Positions 37,105 through 46,667 of a stretch of 64,000 bases of DNA are shown in pieces. The DNA comes from Methylococcus geothermalis (GTDB lineage: Bacteria > Pseudomonadota > Gammaproteobacteria > Methylococcales > Methylococcaceae). The notes beneath the pieces are model-generated. The model ran no database searches. It saw nothing but the letters and a program-made list of their open reading frames with translations, and had not been told where the DNA came from. The DNA lies in assembly GCF_012769535.1 (NCBI RefSeq), contig NZ_CP046565.1, forward strand, positions 2,246,501-2,310,500, written 5' to 3'. Within the stretch, counting starts at the first letter, position 1. Every line of letters starts with the position of its first letter. A program made the position numbers and the translations under genes.

Positions 37105-38919
37105 TCATTCCTGGGGCATCAGTGCCCTGACCGCGTCGTATTTCGGTGCGCCAGGCTGGTCCCGGTATTCGAGCAGCCCCCAACTGCCCCAGCGGGTCGA
37201 AGGACCGACGCTGTTCCACAGGTGGTAGAGTCCGCCGCCCGCGTCCCGCCAGTCTTCCAGATGACGAAGGTAGACCTCACCCATGCGCTCGTCCCGGTTG
37301 GCGGCCACGAACAGGGCGGTGATCGCCGGATCGTTGCCGGCTTCGCCCACCCCCACCAGATGCTGGCCGCCTTCGTAGGCCACCAGATCCAGCCCGTATT
37401 CGTGGGCAAGGCGTTTGTTTTCCTGCATCTGCCGCTTGGCTTCTGCCAAGGCGCCTCCGGCCGGGCCGCCGGGAAGTTCGCCGCCGTGGAATAATTCGGC
37501 GAAAAGGCGGTTCAGCCCCCCATCGGGATCGGCGCACCATCCTTTCACTACCGCCGCATGTTCGGGCAGGCCCAGGTAATGGCCGAAATAGGGGGCGATG
37601 GCCAACGCCCGGATATGATGCCGATAGCACGGCGCGCCGCCGCTTTCGGTTCGCCACAAGGGACAGTCCAGCGACTGGCGTGCGGTCCAGGGATTGGCCG
37701 CCTGGCTTCCCATGACGCAGACGACCCGCGCCCCCTCTTCCGCCCACACCTCCTTCCAGATGTCGCACACCTGCGCCGTCCGCATGCCGTACCATTGCAG
37801 CCTTTTGCCATAGGCGCTGTCGCCCGCGTCCGGCCATTTCGCCAGCGCCTGGGCTTCCATCCAGCGGCCGGCGAAGAAGACGTCGTTCCAGGCTTCGTTG
37901 CCGTACTCGACGTAGACCTTGCGGCCTTTGTCGAGCCCCTGCCGGATCAGGGCAGAGAACTGGCGAACGTAGTCGTCGTCGGCGTGGGCGGGCATGTTCA
38001 CCCAGATGTCCGCCTGCAGCCGGTTGCCCAATGCCGGGATCATCTCGGCCGGCCCGCCATCGCGGTTGTCCTGCGCCCAACTTCGGCTTGCCGGCGTCGT
38101 GCGGTCAGCCCAGCTCAGCGCGGGCGAATCGTTGGTATTCTGGTAGGCCATGAAGCGGATGGCGCGGAACTTCGTCAGGTTGCGCAGGAAACGCGGATCG
38201 AAGAGCTGCGGCTGGCCCGCCTCCTCGAACGGCCGGCAGGCGCGCTGCTCGTCACACACCTGGGAATCCATGCAGTAGGCGGGCGCCGGCCCGTCGCACG
38301 GGCCGCCCTCGGCCATCACGCTGATATTCCGGAGGTAGTCGTCGCTGCCCGCGGGGTCCGTCGCCAGAATGGCCAGCTCGAACCAGGATTCGCTGCCGTC
38401 GCCGGTTACGTCGACGACTTCCCGTCCCGGTCTGGATAAGGCGGGATTGCGGACGGCTCCCCGCGCGTAGCCGAGCGTGCCCTGGCCTTGGTAGAAAACG
38501 AGGAAGCGCCCGGTCGGTCGCGAAGGGCTCAAGCCGGTCGGCACCAGCGTCGCGACGGAAGTGAAACGGCTGCCGGACGCCGCGTTTCCGGCGGGACCCG
38601 GCAAGGATTTTGGATAGCCCGCCGCATCCAGCGCCAGCTTGTCCTGCTCGAGCGTGTTCCAGGCGCTCGCGCCCGGAGGCCAGCCTCCCTCGCTGCAGCC
38701 CGGATCGCGCCCGGGCTGGCATTGGGTCAGCCACGGCCCCGACAGTTTGAACAGATCGACGAAAGGAATTTCGGTGCCGTAGTAGGCCAGGCCCGCGACG
38801 TTCACGCCGACGCCAAAGCCGGCGTCCGGCACCGGCGCCGGAGAATCCGAGTCGCCGCAGGCCGCCAGGACCAGGGCCAGCACTGCCGCATAAAGTCCGC
38901 CGTTCCCCCGGCCGCCCAT
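37105..38919 (-). CDS. Secreted glycoside-hydrolase-like lipoprotein
   Basis: A 604-residue lipoprotein (lipobox LAAC, lipid on Cys21). An N-terminal region to about 235 includes a likely beta-sandwich and a cysteine-rich stretch (CDGPAPAYCMDSQVCDEQRAC). The rest looks like a TIM barrel of the GH-A clan: VYVEYGNEAWND with Asn341-Glu342 as acid/base pair and LVAYEGGQH with Glu516 as nucleophile. The start is chosen so that it follows the GT25-like gene without overlap. Probably acts on polysaccharide at the cell surface, which suits its place beside the polysaccharide genes. Assigned from motif pattern only; exact family unknown. Confidence 0.7.
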   Translation of the reverse strand: MGGRGNGGLYAAVLALVLAACGDSDSPAPVPDAGFGVGVNVAGLAYYGTEIPFVDLFKLSGPWLTQCQPGRDPGCSEGGWPPGASAWNTLEQDKLALDAAGYPKSLPGPAGNAASGSRFTSVATLVPTGLSPSRPTGRFLVFYQGQGTLGYARGAVRNPALSRPGREVVDVTGDGSESWFELAILATDPAGSDDYLRNISVMAEGGPCDGPAPAYCMDSQVCDEQRACRPFEEAGQPQLFDPRFLRNLTKFRAIRFMAYQNTNDSPALSWADRTTPASRSWAQDNRDGGPAEMIPALGNRLQADIWVNMPAHADDDYVRQFSALIRQGLDKGRKVYVEYGNEAWNDVFFAGRWMEAQALAKWPDAGDSAYGKRLQWYGMRTAQVCDIWKEVWAEEGARVVCVMGSQAANPWTARQSLDCPLWRTESGGAPCYRHHIRALAIAPYFGHYLGLPEHAAVVKGWCADPDGGLNRLFAELFHGGELPGGPAGGALAEAKRQMQENKRLAHEYGLDLVAYEGGQHLVGVGEAGNDPAITALFVAANRDERMGEVYLRHLEDWRDAGGGLYHLWNSVGPSTRWGSWGLLEYRDQPGAPKYDAVRALMPQE

Positions 38920-38942
38920 CGGCCCGCCCGCCCGTCGAAGTC

Positions 38943-39671
38943 TCAAACCCGCCGGTTGCCGCGCATCCATACCTTGCCGCGGCGTGCCAGCGCGACCAGA
39001 GTCCGCACCAAAGGCCACCGGTCGTACCAGCGGTTGGGGTAGATATCGCTGCGCGAACTGCGCTGCCATCCGAGGCTGGGCACCGCCACCAGGGTAACGA
39101 CATCGGGATTCCGCTGTCGGAAAGTCGAGTACGCTCCATCCACATGCATGGGTCCGCCGTCCGGATGGCCCGGCGGGCGCTGCAACAGGGCGTCGAGAAA
39201 AGCCAGGAGGCGTTCGATGACGGGACCGTTGACTGCATAGAAGTGGGCAGTGACGATGGGACCGGCGTAAGGCTCCAGATGCGCGTCGTCCAAGCCGGCT
39301 TCGGGAAGCTCCAGCACATGGCCGAAGAACGCGAAACCCCACGGGGTCTCCCGCAATTCCCCAAGCAGTTTTTCTTCGACCGCCGGAAAGCGCGCATCGA
39401 TGGTGAGGTCATCCTCGAGTATCAGGACATTGCGGAGTCCCTGGGCCCTGGCTTCGCGCAAAATGCCCAGATGGCTCATGAAGCAGCCGTGCGCCCCGAC
39501 GCTGGGGAACGGTCCGGCGGATTCGGGCCGGATCGCCGGGAAAAACTCCACCCGTCCGGGCTCAGGCGATAGTCCGATCCGTTTCAGCTCCTTTTCCATC
39601 TCGCGCCGGCGGTCTTTGCGTTCGGGCAGATTGATGATGTAGCAGCGGTCGAAATAATCCATCAGTCGCAT
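38943..39671 (-). CDS. Glycosyltransferase family 25-like protein (LPS sugar transfer)
   Basis: A 242-residue cytoplasmic protein with the GT25 pattern: CYIINLPERKDRRREMEKELKRIGL at the start, GAHGCFMSHLGILREA, and the acidic metal motif LILEDDLTID followed by a late GPMHVDGAYSTF segment. These are typical of LpsA/Lex-type galactosyltransferases. The start at 39671 has an AAGGGG ribosome site; a second ATG nine bases later is possible. It lies 23 bases before the hydrolase-like lipoprotein gene on the same strand and is divergent from the flippase fusion. Confidence 0.82.
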   Translation of the reverse strand: MRLMDYFDRCYIINLPERKDRRREMEKELKRIGLSPEPGRVEFFPAIRPESAGPFPSVGAHGCFMSHLGILREARAQGLRNVLILEDDLTIDARFPAVEEKLLGELRETPWGFAFFGHVLELPEAGLDDAHLEPYAGPIVTAHFYAVNGPVIERLLAFLDALLQRPPGHPDGGPMHVDGAYSTFRQRNPDVVTLVAVPSLGWQRSSRSDIYPNRWYDRWPLVRTLVALARRGKVWMRGNRRV

Positions 39672-39799
39672 GGCTCTACCCCTTTGCGGTCGATGCCGCC
39701 CATCATACCGCAGCCATCGTGCGGCTCGATGCATCTGCAGCCGGAGGGCGACGCACATGGCAAAATAACGCGCCCTTCGATTCACAGGAACAGCAGTCC

Positions 39800-42622
39800 A
39801 TGGCCGACGACCACCGCAACGCCCATACCCGCCTGTCCAGGAATGCCATCGCCAGCGTCGTGGGGCAGATGATCTACCTCGTCACCCGCGTCGGCCTGCC
39901 CCCGTTCATCCTCCTGCACGTTTCGCTGCAGGACTACAGCATCTGGGCCACCTGCTTCCTGGTGCTGGGCTACATCGGCATGAGCACCTTCGGCATCGCC
40001 GGGGTGTACATACGCTATTCCGCCGAATACTACGCCCACGGCCGGCTCGATGAGATAGGCCGCATGATGGGCGCGGGCATCTGGCTGACGCTGGCGCTCG
40101 GCAGTCTCATCCTGGGAGTGTTGTGGGTATCCATGCCCTGGCTCTATGCCTGGTTCCACATCGAGCCGGGAATGCAGGACACGATGCGCCTCCTGGTGCT
40201 GGGCGTGGTGGGGGCGATGCTGCTGGAACTGCTGATTCCTTACGGTTACGTCATGGGAGGCATTCACCGCAATGCGGAAAACGCGGTGATCTCGCTGATC
40301 TGCTCGACCCTGGAGGCCGTGCTGATCGTCGTCTTCCTCCTTCAGGGCTGGGGCCTGGTCGGGATGATGGCGGCCTATGTGCTGCGCGCGGTGTTCGCGC
40401 TGACGTTCACCCTGACCTGGTTTCACCGGCTGCTGCCGGGATTCCGCATCCATCTTTGGGGGCTGGGGAAGGCCCAGTGGCGGCCGTTCCTGGAATACGG
40501 CGGCATCATGCAGGTGAACGGGCTGCTCAGCGTATTCCTCAATACCAGCGAGCGGGCACTGGCCGGTTACGTCACCCACAATCCGGGCGCCGTCGGCCTG
40601 CTGGACATCAGCCAGAAATTCCCGATGATGGCGACCCAGCTCTTCAATTCGGCGACCAACAGCCTGCTGTCGGCGATCACGCACTTGCACGCGCTCGGAC
40701 AGGAGGACGAGTTGGTGCGGCTGTATCTGCGCTCCTCGCGCTACCTGAATGCGCTCAATGGGCTGGCGCTGGGGTTCATGGCACCTTTCTCGGCGGTTCT
40801 GATCACGGCCTGGATGGGGCAGAGCGTCCCGGTCGCCGAGGCCGGCACCTTGCTGCTCTATGCCGCGATCGGTTTCCATGTCCACGCGCTGACGGCTCCG
40901 GTCACCAGCTATTTCCAGGCGGTCAATTCGCCCGCCCGCACCTTCTGGGCCTTCATCGTGCCGCAGATCGTCCTGCTGGCGATGGGGCTGGCCTGGATGC
41001 TGTGGCGGGGTGAAACCGGCCTGCTCTCTCTGGCCGGGATGATCATGCTGACCCGGATCGGCGCCAGCCTGGGCGTCATCGTTTACGCCAATGCCCAATT
41101 GGGTATCGGCCAGTTCCGGTTTTTCAGGGAGGTCGCCCCCATCGGCGCCCTGCCCTATCTGGTCGGCTATGTGGCATACCAAGCCGTCTCCGGCTGGGCC
41201 GGACTTGCCGAACTCACACGCTGGGAGGCCCTCGGCGTATTGGCGTTGTTCGGCGTGGCCTATTCCGCCGTCACCCTCGGTCTCGTCTTCGCCTTTCTGT
41301 CCCAGCCCGACGAGCGCCGGATGGTTTTCGATGCGCTGGCCCGCCTGGGATGGAAGCGGAGCGGCGAATGCCGGCCCAGCTTTTTTTCCGCGCAGGCGGC
41401 CACATCCGCCGGCGGCTTCAGCCGCTGGCTGATCCCCCCTGCTTTGTGCGTGTATTTCGGAGGCGGCTTGATCCATGCACTCGGTATGGCAGGCGGGCCG
41501 CTCACCGGCCTTCTCCAGGCTGCCGATGCGCCGGCACTGGACGGGGTGTTCGGCATCGCGGTGCTGCTCATGGGACTGTCGGCGGGCTTCGGTGGCTGCT
41601 GGGCCGACCGGGCCGGACCCCGCCCACCGCTTCTGGCCGCCTCCCTTTTCATCTTGGCTGGCCTCCTCTCGGTTCTGCTTGGCGCCCATCGCCAATCCGC
41701 CGTCCTGATTCTCCTGGGCTATGGCGTTGCTGGCGGCCTCGGCTTGGGGCTGGGGTATTCGGCCGCGATGCCCCCGCTGATGCGTGTCCTTCCCGCCCGC
41801 CGCGGATTGATGGCCGGACTGGCTCTCGCAGGCTTCGGCGGTGGCGTACTGTCGACCGGACCGCTGATGGACGCCATGCCGAGGGTCATCGGAAATCCCG
41901 AACCCTTGGGAACGGCGGAAACCGTGTTTGCCCTTGGATTACTGGGCTTGGCATTGCTGCTGGCCGGATGTTTTGCCATCCGCGTACCGTCATCGGATGG
42001 CAAACCCGCCACGGGACGGGAGTGGCGATCGCCGCGGTTTTACCTGCTTTGGCTGATGCTCTGCCTCAGCGCCGCCGCCGGCATCGGCCTTTCGAGCCTG
42101 GCCGTGCCGACGCTGCGGGGCATGCCCGACGCGGCCGGGACGGCGGCGGCATTCGCCGGTCTCCTGGCGCTGGCCGACCTCGGAGGCCGCCTGGCCTGGG
42201 GCTGGGCGGCCGACCACCTCGGCCGCAAATCCGCCTATGTGCTCGTCTTCCTGGGAGGAGCGGCGCTCTGCATGGCTCTTCCTTTCGCCGGTCTGGCCGG
42301 CAACGTTCCGGTTTTCGTGGTTTGCTGCGCTGCCGCGGCGAGCCTTTTCGGTGGCGGGCTCGCGGCCTTGCCCGCTTATGCGGCGGATTTATTCGGAACC
42401 CGTCGGATCGGGCAGATCTACGGCAGCCTGCTAACGGCCTGGGCGGTCGCGGCGGCGGCCATTCCGCCGCTGGTTTCCCGGCTGGAAACCTGGCTGACCG
42501 GCATCGGCCTCGCCGAGACTCATGCCCGGTTCGCCATGTTATGGATGGCATCGGGCCTGCTGCTGATCGGCTTTCTCTGCAATCTGCTGGTCAGCCAGGC
42601 CGAAGGAGCCGACGCGTCATAA
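39800..42622 (+). CDS. Fusion of a Wzx-type polysaccharide flippase with an MFS transporter
   Basis: A 940-residue membrane protein made of two transporter families in one frame. Residues 10 to about 500 are a MOP-superfamily flippase (RNAIASVVGQMIYLVTRVGLPPF, LLDISQKFPMMATQLFNSATN), about 12-14 TM segments. After a linker (about 505-540, LARLGWKRSGECRPSFFSAQ) residues 543-940 are a 12-TM MFS carrier resembling the oxalate/formate antiporter group (GGCWADRAGPRPPLLAASL, WGWAADHLGRKSAYVLV, GTRRIGQIYGSLLTAWAVAA). I see no in-frame Met between the halves that would restart translation. The start has AGGAA about ten bases upstream. A flippase would move lipid-linked repeat units; the MFS substrate is unknown. 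It converges with the ligase-like gene with six bases of overlap. Confidence 0.85.
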   Translation: MADDHRNAHTRLSRNAIASVVGQMIYLVTRVGLPPFILLHVSLQDYSIWATCFLVLGYIGMSTFGIAGVYIRYSAEYYAHGRLDEIGRMMGAGIWLTLALGSLILGVLWVSMPWLYAWFHIEPGMQDTMRLLVLGVVGAMLLELLIPYGYVMGGIHRNAENAVISLICSTLEAVLIVVFLLQGWGLVGMMAAYVLRAVFALTFTLTWFHRLLPGFRIHLWGLGKAQWRPFLEYGGIMQVNGLLSVFLNTSERALAGYVTHNPGAVGLLDISQKFPMMATQLFNSATNSLLSAITHLHALGQEDELVRLYLRSSRYLNALNGLALGFMAPFSAVLITAWMGQSVPVAEAGTLLLYAAIGFHVHALTAPVTSYFQAVNSPARTFWAFIVPQIVLLAMGLAWMLWRGETGLLSLAGMIMLTRIGASLGVIVYANAQLGIGQFRFFREVAPIGALPYLVGYVAYQAVSGWAGLAELTRWEALGVLALFGVAYSAVTLGLVFAFLSQPDERRMVFDALARLGWKRSGECRPSFFSAQAATSAGGFSRWLIPPALCVYFGGGLIHALGMAGGPLTGLLQAADAPALDGVFGIAVLLMGLSAGFGGCWADRAGPRPPLLAASLFILAGLLSVLLGAHRQSAVLILLGYGVAGGLGLGLGYSAAMPPLMRVLPARRGLMAGLALAGFGGGVLSTGPLMDAMPRVIGNPEPLGTAETVFALGLLGLALLLAGCFAIRVPSSDGKPATGREWRSPRFYLLWLMLCLSAAAGIGLSSLAVPTLRGMPDAAGTAAAFAGLLALADLGGRLAWGWAADHLGRKSAYVLVFLGGAALCMALPFAGLAGNVPVFVVCCAAAASLFGGGLAALPAYAADLFGTRRIGQIYGSLLTAWAVAAAAIPPLVSRLETWLTGIGLAETHARFAMLWMASGLLLIGFLCNLLVSQAEGADAS

Positions 42623-44005
42623 GACCCGCCTGAACCGGAACGGCGCCGGTGCCTCGAACCGCCGCGCCGCCTCGCCGGCCCCGGCCCCGGCCCATTCCCG
42701 GCTTCGCCGCTGCATGTAACTCTCGGCCCAGCCGGTGAGCATGAAGAACATGGGCATCGTCTGCTGGCCCATGAACACCGTGGCTATGGCGACGAAATAG
42801 GCGAGATAGATGCCGGCAAGCGTAAAGGACAGCGCGCTGCCCGGCGGTCCGGTGGGCGGTTGGCGCAGCCCGTAGAGCAGGAGCCGAGTCATGGTGCCGA
42901 GCAGCAACAGCAGAAAGAACACCGAGGCCAGATAGCCATGCATCAACAGCAACAGCAGAAAATGGTTGTCGATGGACTCCGCCCCCGGCACCTTCGGCCA
43001 TTTGGTCAGGCCCCAGCCCCATAGCGGCTCCTGGTTGGCGATGTCCAGATAGTGCTCGACCAGTTCGTAGCGGTAGGCAGCGGTTTCCTGGTTATCATCC
43101 TTGGCGTTCTCTCGCCCGACCGAAGCGTAGTCGAGAAAAGCGATCATCGCGGGAATGCCTACCACGACCATCCCGCCGAGGATTGCGGCCATCGCCGCCC
43201 GCCGGTATTTGCTCCGACCCACGGCAACCAGCCCCGCGCCGATGAAGGCGGCGAGCCAGGAACCTTTCGCCAGGGTGATGAACAGACCGCCGGCCGTGAT
43301 CAGGCTCAGCCACAGTGCCGGTGAGTAAGGCAGCCAGGGCAGCCACCGGAGCTTGGCCGGCCAAGCCCCAGACCATTGCAGCCAGCGCTGCAACCGAAAC
43401 GCGACGATCATCATGATCCCCGCCAGCAGGGCATGGGCATAGGGACCCGCGGCCCGCGCCAGACCGAAGCGGAAAGTCGTGAGCCACTCCAGCCCCTGCC
43501 CCGGAAAGAAGCGGTCGAACACGAAACGCCAGGGGTTCATCCCCAAGCGAAGCTCGATCAGGTTCAGGATCGAAACGGCGGCCATCGACAACACGCAGAT
43601 CTTGGCGAACAGGAAGCGGTTGCCGAAAGGCTCGATCAGGCTCTTCGCCAGCACGTAAGGGACGACGCCGCTGAACAGCATCGCGAACATCAGGTTCTGG
43701 GCGTCGGAATAGCCGGAAGCGCGGTATTCGGAAATGGACACGCACAATGCGTAGCCGAACACCCACAGATCGGTGAGGCTGAAGCGATAGCCGGGAAAGC
43801 CGGCCATGGCGAAACTGGCCGCCACCGCGACGCAGGCCGCCTGGTTGAAGGTCGGGTCCGGCAGGCCCGGAAAGATGCAGCGGTAATAGTCCGGCAGGAG
43901 CAAAAGTACCGGCAGATAGACGCGGAGAAAGGCGTATTGGGTATCGTGCCGCGTGGCGATCAGGAAGGCCGCGATGCCCGGTAGCAGCGCAATGTAGGAC
44001 AGCAT
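42617..44005 (-). CDS. O-antigen ligase / polymerase-like membrane protein
   Basis: A 462-residue inner-membrane protein with about 11-12 TM segments. It shows the ligase/polymerase pattern: a long periplasmic loop after TM9 with REN...ETAAYRYELVEHYLDIANQEPLWGWG, then ESIDNHFLLLLLMHGYLAS, where the histidine after a short conserved helix is typical of the Wzy_C (WaaL/Wzy) family. It probably polymerises repeat units or attaches them. Last gene of the minus-strand polysaccharide operon, with a one-base start/stop overlap to the acyltransferase. Confidence 0.82.
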   Translation of the reverse strand: MLSYIALLPGIAAFLIATRHDTQYAFLRVYLPVLLLLPDYYRCIFPGLPDPTFNQAACVAVAASFAMAGFPGYRFSLTDLWVFGYALCVSISEYRASGYSDAQNLMFAMLFSGVVPYVLAKSLIEPFGNRFLFAKICVLSMAAVSILNLIELRLGMNPWRFVFDRFFPGQGLEWLTTFRFGLARAAGPYAHALLAGIMMIVAFRLQRWLQWSGAWPAKLRWLPWLPYSPALWLSLITAGGLFITLAKGSWLAAFIGAGLVAVGRSKYRRAAMAAILGGMVVVGIPAMIAFLDYASVGRENAKDDNQETAAYRYELVEHYLDIANQEPLWGWGLTKWPKVPGAESIDNHFLLLLLMHGYLASVFFLLLLLGTMTRLLLYGLRQPPTGPPGSALSFTLAGIYLAYFVAIATVFMGQQTMPMFFMLTGWAESYMQRRSREWAGAGAGEAARRFEAPAPFRFRRVL

Positions 44006-44595
44006 CAGCCGCCGCGTGCGCGCTCGATGGGGCGGGCCGGAACCCCGCCCACGACGGCATGGGCGGGCACGTCGCGCGTCACGACCGCGTTGGCGCCGAT
44101 CACCGCCGACTCCCCGATCGTCACGCCCCGCAGGATGACCGCGCCCCGTCCGATCCAGACGTTGCGCCCGATCCGGATCGCCTTGGCGTCATGGCCGGTG
44201 TCCCGCACGGAGTGGCCTTCGGCGATGCGGTGATTGGCGTCCCGGATGCTGGTGTACTCGCCCACCATCACGCCGTCTTCGAGGACGACCGATGCATAGG
44301 ACACGATGTGCACGCCACGCGAGAGCACGACGCCGTCGCCGATCTCGATGCGGCCTCGTTCCTGGGTTTCCAGGTACAGGCCGGGATACAGGAACAGATC
44401 CCGCCCCAGATGGATATTCCTGCTGCCGTGCAGTTCGGGCGTCCCCAGCACCACCACCGAGGAGTCCAGGGCCGAATCGAGGGCCGCCTTGAGCCGCGCG
44501 TGGGCCCACAGGCGGTCCCAGGATTCGAGGCGGTTTGCGATCGCCGCGGCGGGTTTCAACAAGCCCAGCAGGAGACGTTTGATTGTTCGGGACAT
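44005..44595 (-). CDS. Hexapeptide-repeat O-acetyltransferase
   Basis: A 196-residue left-handed beta-helix acyltransferase of the WcaF/MaoS/LacA-like group. Hexad repeats run from about residue 65 (GSRNIHLGRDLFLYPGLYLE) to IGESAVIGANAVVTRDV and VVGGVPARPI at the end. A catalytic histidine is plausible in EGHSVRDTGHDAKAI. It would O-acetylate a sugar of the polymer. The start at 44595 lies between the upstream glycosyltransferase and its own conserved domain; a longer in-frame version would run far into that neighbour. Confidence 0.85.
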   Translation of the reverse strand: MSRTIKRLLLGLLKPAAAIANRLESWDRLWAHARLKAALDSALDSSVVVLGTPELHGSRNIHLGRDLFLYPGLYLETQERGRIEIGDGVVLSRGVHIVSYASVVLEDGVMVGEYTSIRDANHRIAEGHSVRDTGHDAKAIRIGRNVWIGRGAVILRGVTIGESAVIGANAVVTRDVPAHAVVGGVPARPIERARGG

Positions 44596-44599
44596 GACA

Positions 44600-45616
44600 T
44601 CACTTGTACTCGATGAGAAACCGGCTGCGTTTGCGCCAGCGGTCGAGCCGGCAGGAAATCTGGCCGGCCAGAATGGGAATCTGCTGGAGATGCGAGTGGA
44701 TGCCATAGAGCAGAAGCGTCCAGGTCCCTCCCCCTTTCCAGCGGGCCTTCCAGGCCGAACGCAGAGCCAGCGCCAGGAAGATCGCCATCACCAGCCCCAG
44801 ATGCAGCATGCTCTTGGCGACCGCCGAGGCCGATGCGCCGACGGTGAACAGCAGGCTCAGGAAACCGCCGCGCAACAGGTTTCGCCGCGCGTCCTCCACC
44901 CACAGCGGGAATTCGGTGCCCCTGAGCCGCTCGGATACTTCCGAATAGGCGTAGCCCGCCCGGAAAGCCCGCTTCCAGTAGCTGGCCCAGGTTTTCATCG
45001 CCAGATCGTGTCCGGTCATGGGGCGGTCGACGTGCAGAATGGAAAACCCCCGTGCCCGGATGCGCTGGCACATTTCCGGCTCTTCCCCGGCGATCAGGCT
45101 GGCATCGAAGCCGCCGACGGAGCGGACGACATCGGCGCGCATCAGCGCATCGCCCCCGCAGAATTCGGACGGACCCGGCGGATAGATCCAGTCGAGATCC
45201 AGCACCCGGTTGAACAGCGAATGCTCGGGGTGCAGCTCACGCCGGTGCCCCCACACCACGGCGACCTTGGGATCGTCGAATTCGCGCAGCGAGTCGGCCA
45301 CGAAATCCGGGTGCAGCACGGTGTCACCGTCGAGGAAGAGCAGGTACGGCGCTTGGGCCTCCCGCCATCCGGCGTTGCGGCCGAGGGCGGCGGAAGGCCG
45401 TTCGGGATTCACCTCGACGACTTTCGCGCCGAACGCGCGTGCGCGCGCCACGCTGTCGTCCCGCGAGGCCGAATCGACATAGATGATCTCGACCGGACCG
45501 CCGGGGTCGCGCATGCCGCGCACGGACGCGAGACAACGGCTCAGGCGCTCGCCCTCGTTGCGCCCAATGACGATGACGGAGAGCAGAGGCGATGGGGGAG
45601 ACGTCGGCTCAGTCAT
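44600..45616 (-). CDS. Family 2 glycosyltransferase
   Basis: A 338-residue GT-A enzyme. The N-terminal motif VIVIGRNEGERLSRCLASV, the DXD-type LFLDGDTVLHPDF and the acceptor-side EEPEMCQRIRARG are clear. A membrane stretch follows near 240-300 (GFLSLLFTVGASASAVAKSMLHLGLVMAIFLALAL), so it is membrane-bound and uses a lipid-linked acceptor. The start at 45616 was chosen because MTEPTSPPSPLLSVIV leads directly into the domain and it overlaps the GT4 gene by eight bases. Confidence 0.88.
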   Translation of the reverse strand: MTEPTSPPSPLLSVIVIGRNEGERLSRCLASVRGMRDPGGPVEIIYVDSASRDDSVARARAFGAKVVEVNPERPSAALGRNAGWREAQAPYLLFLDGDTVLHPDFVADSLREFDDPKVAVVWGHRRELHPEHSLFNRVLDLDWIYPPGPSEFCGGDALMRADVVRSVGGFDASLIAGEEPEMCQRIRARGFSILHVDRPMTGHDLAMKTWASYWKRAFRAGYAYSEVSERLRGTEFPLWVEDARRNLLRGGFLSLLFTVGASASAVAKSMLHLGLVMAIFLALALRSAWKARWKGGGTWTLLLYGIHSHLQQIPILAGQISCRLDRWRKRSRFLIEYK

Positions 45617-46667
45617 CGGCAAGCTCCCTGAACAGGTTGGCATAGCGCGCCAGACCGGCCTTGCTGGAATAGCGTTCGCGCAGCCTCGCATCGGCCGCCG
45701 CGACGATCCGGTTGAGACTCGCCGGTGGCAGACCGGCCACTTCTTCCAGGACCGTCCCCAGATCGCCGGCGTCGCCGGCGCGGAACTGGAATCCCGAAAT
45801 GCCCGGCTCGATCAATGACGCCGCGCCGCCGGAGTCCGGCACCAGCACGGGAATTCCGGCGGCCATCGCCTCCAGGATGGCGAGGCCGAACGGTTCACAG
45901 GGGCAAAGGTGCAGCAACAGGTCGCTCCTCGCCAGGGCTTGCGGAATCCTGTCGCTGAAGCCTTCGAACACCACGTTCGGATGATCTTTCTGCGCCCGTG
46001 CGCGCAGCGCATCCAGGTCCCAGCCGGTGCCGTAGATGCGGAAATTCAGACCCTTCACCGCCGGATGCTGATCCAGACAGTCGAGCAGCAAGTCGATCCG
46101 TTTGACCGGGTCGACGCGGGACACGACGATGACATTGCGGATGGCGTCGCCGAAGGCAGCCCGCCGAGGGGCCTCGGCTATCTGCCGGTCCGGCAGGAAG
46201 TTTTCGCAGACTTCGATATCGGCTTCGGCGACGCCATGAGCGATGAGGCGGTCGCGGACGAATTCCGACACCGCCACGAAGCGCACCCCCTTACCGTTCA
46301 ACATCCGCTTGCGCCCGTAGCTCTCGCGTTCGTCCGCGCCGCCGTGCACGAGGTGGACATGCACGTTGCGGCGCCGGTACAGCAGGTTCCAGGCCAGGAA
46401 TATCAAAGAATGGCTGACCCCAGTGGCGGCAAAGGCGACCCGCTCATGGCCAGCGATCCAGGGCCGCAGCTTGCGCGCCAGATCGCGCGCGCCACGGAAT
46501 TCGATGGCCTGGATGTCCATCCGCCCAGCCTCGCCGAGGGCGGGACCGACCGGTGCGAACAGGACGGGGGTCAGCCGGTCGCGCAGACCGTCCAGCGTCG
46601 CCAGCGCCATGCGTTCGGTGCCGTAGAGGTTGCCACTGTGCAGCACGTAAAGAAATACCGCTTTCAT
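45609..46667 (-). CDS. Family 4 glycosyltransferase (GT-B)
   Basis: A 352-residue GT-B enzyme. An N-terminal Rossmann-like half has LHSGNLYGTERMALATLDGL, and the C-terminal half has VVSRVDPVKRIDLLLDCL (sugar nucleotide side) and the EPFGLAILEAMAAGIPVLVPD motif with E-x7-E. It would transfer a sugar to the lipid-linked intermediate. Its start overlaps the Wzc-like gene stop by four bases, and its end overlaps the GT2 gene. Confidence 0.9.
   Translation of the reverse strand: MKAVFLYVLHSGNLYGTERMALATLDGLRDRLTPVLFAPVGPALGEAGRMDIQAIEFRGARDLARKLRPWIAGHERVAFAATGVSHSLIFLAWNLLYRRRNVHVHLVHGGADERESYGRKRMLNGKGVRFVAVSEFVRDRLIAHGVAEADIEVCENFLPDRQIAEAPRRAAFGDAIRNVIVVSRVDPVKRIDLLLDCLDQHPAVKGLNFRIYGTGWDLDALRARAQKDHPNVVFEGFSDRIPQALARSDLLLHLCPCEPFGLAILEAMAAGIPVLVPDSGGAASLIEPGISGFQFRAGDAGDLGTVLEEVAGLPPASLNRIVAAADARLRERYSSKAGLARYANLFRELADD

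Noticed and set aside
38920-39342. Longer N-terminal extension of the hydrolase-like lipoprotein
   Set aside because: The extension overlaps the GT25-like gene in another frame and would bury the lipoprotein signal; the start at 38919 places the lipobox properly.
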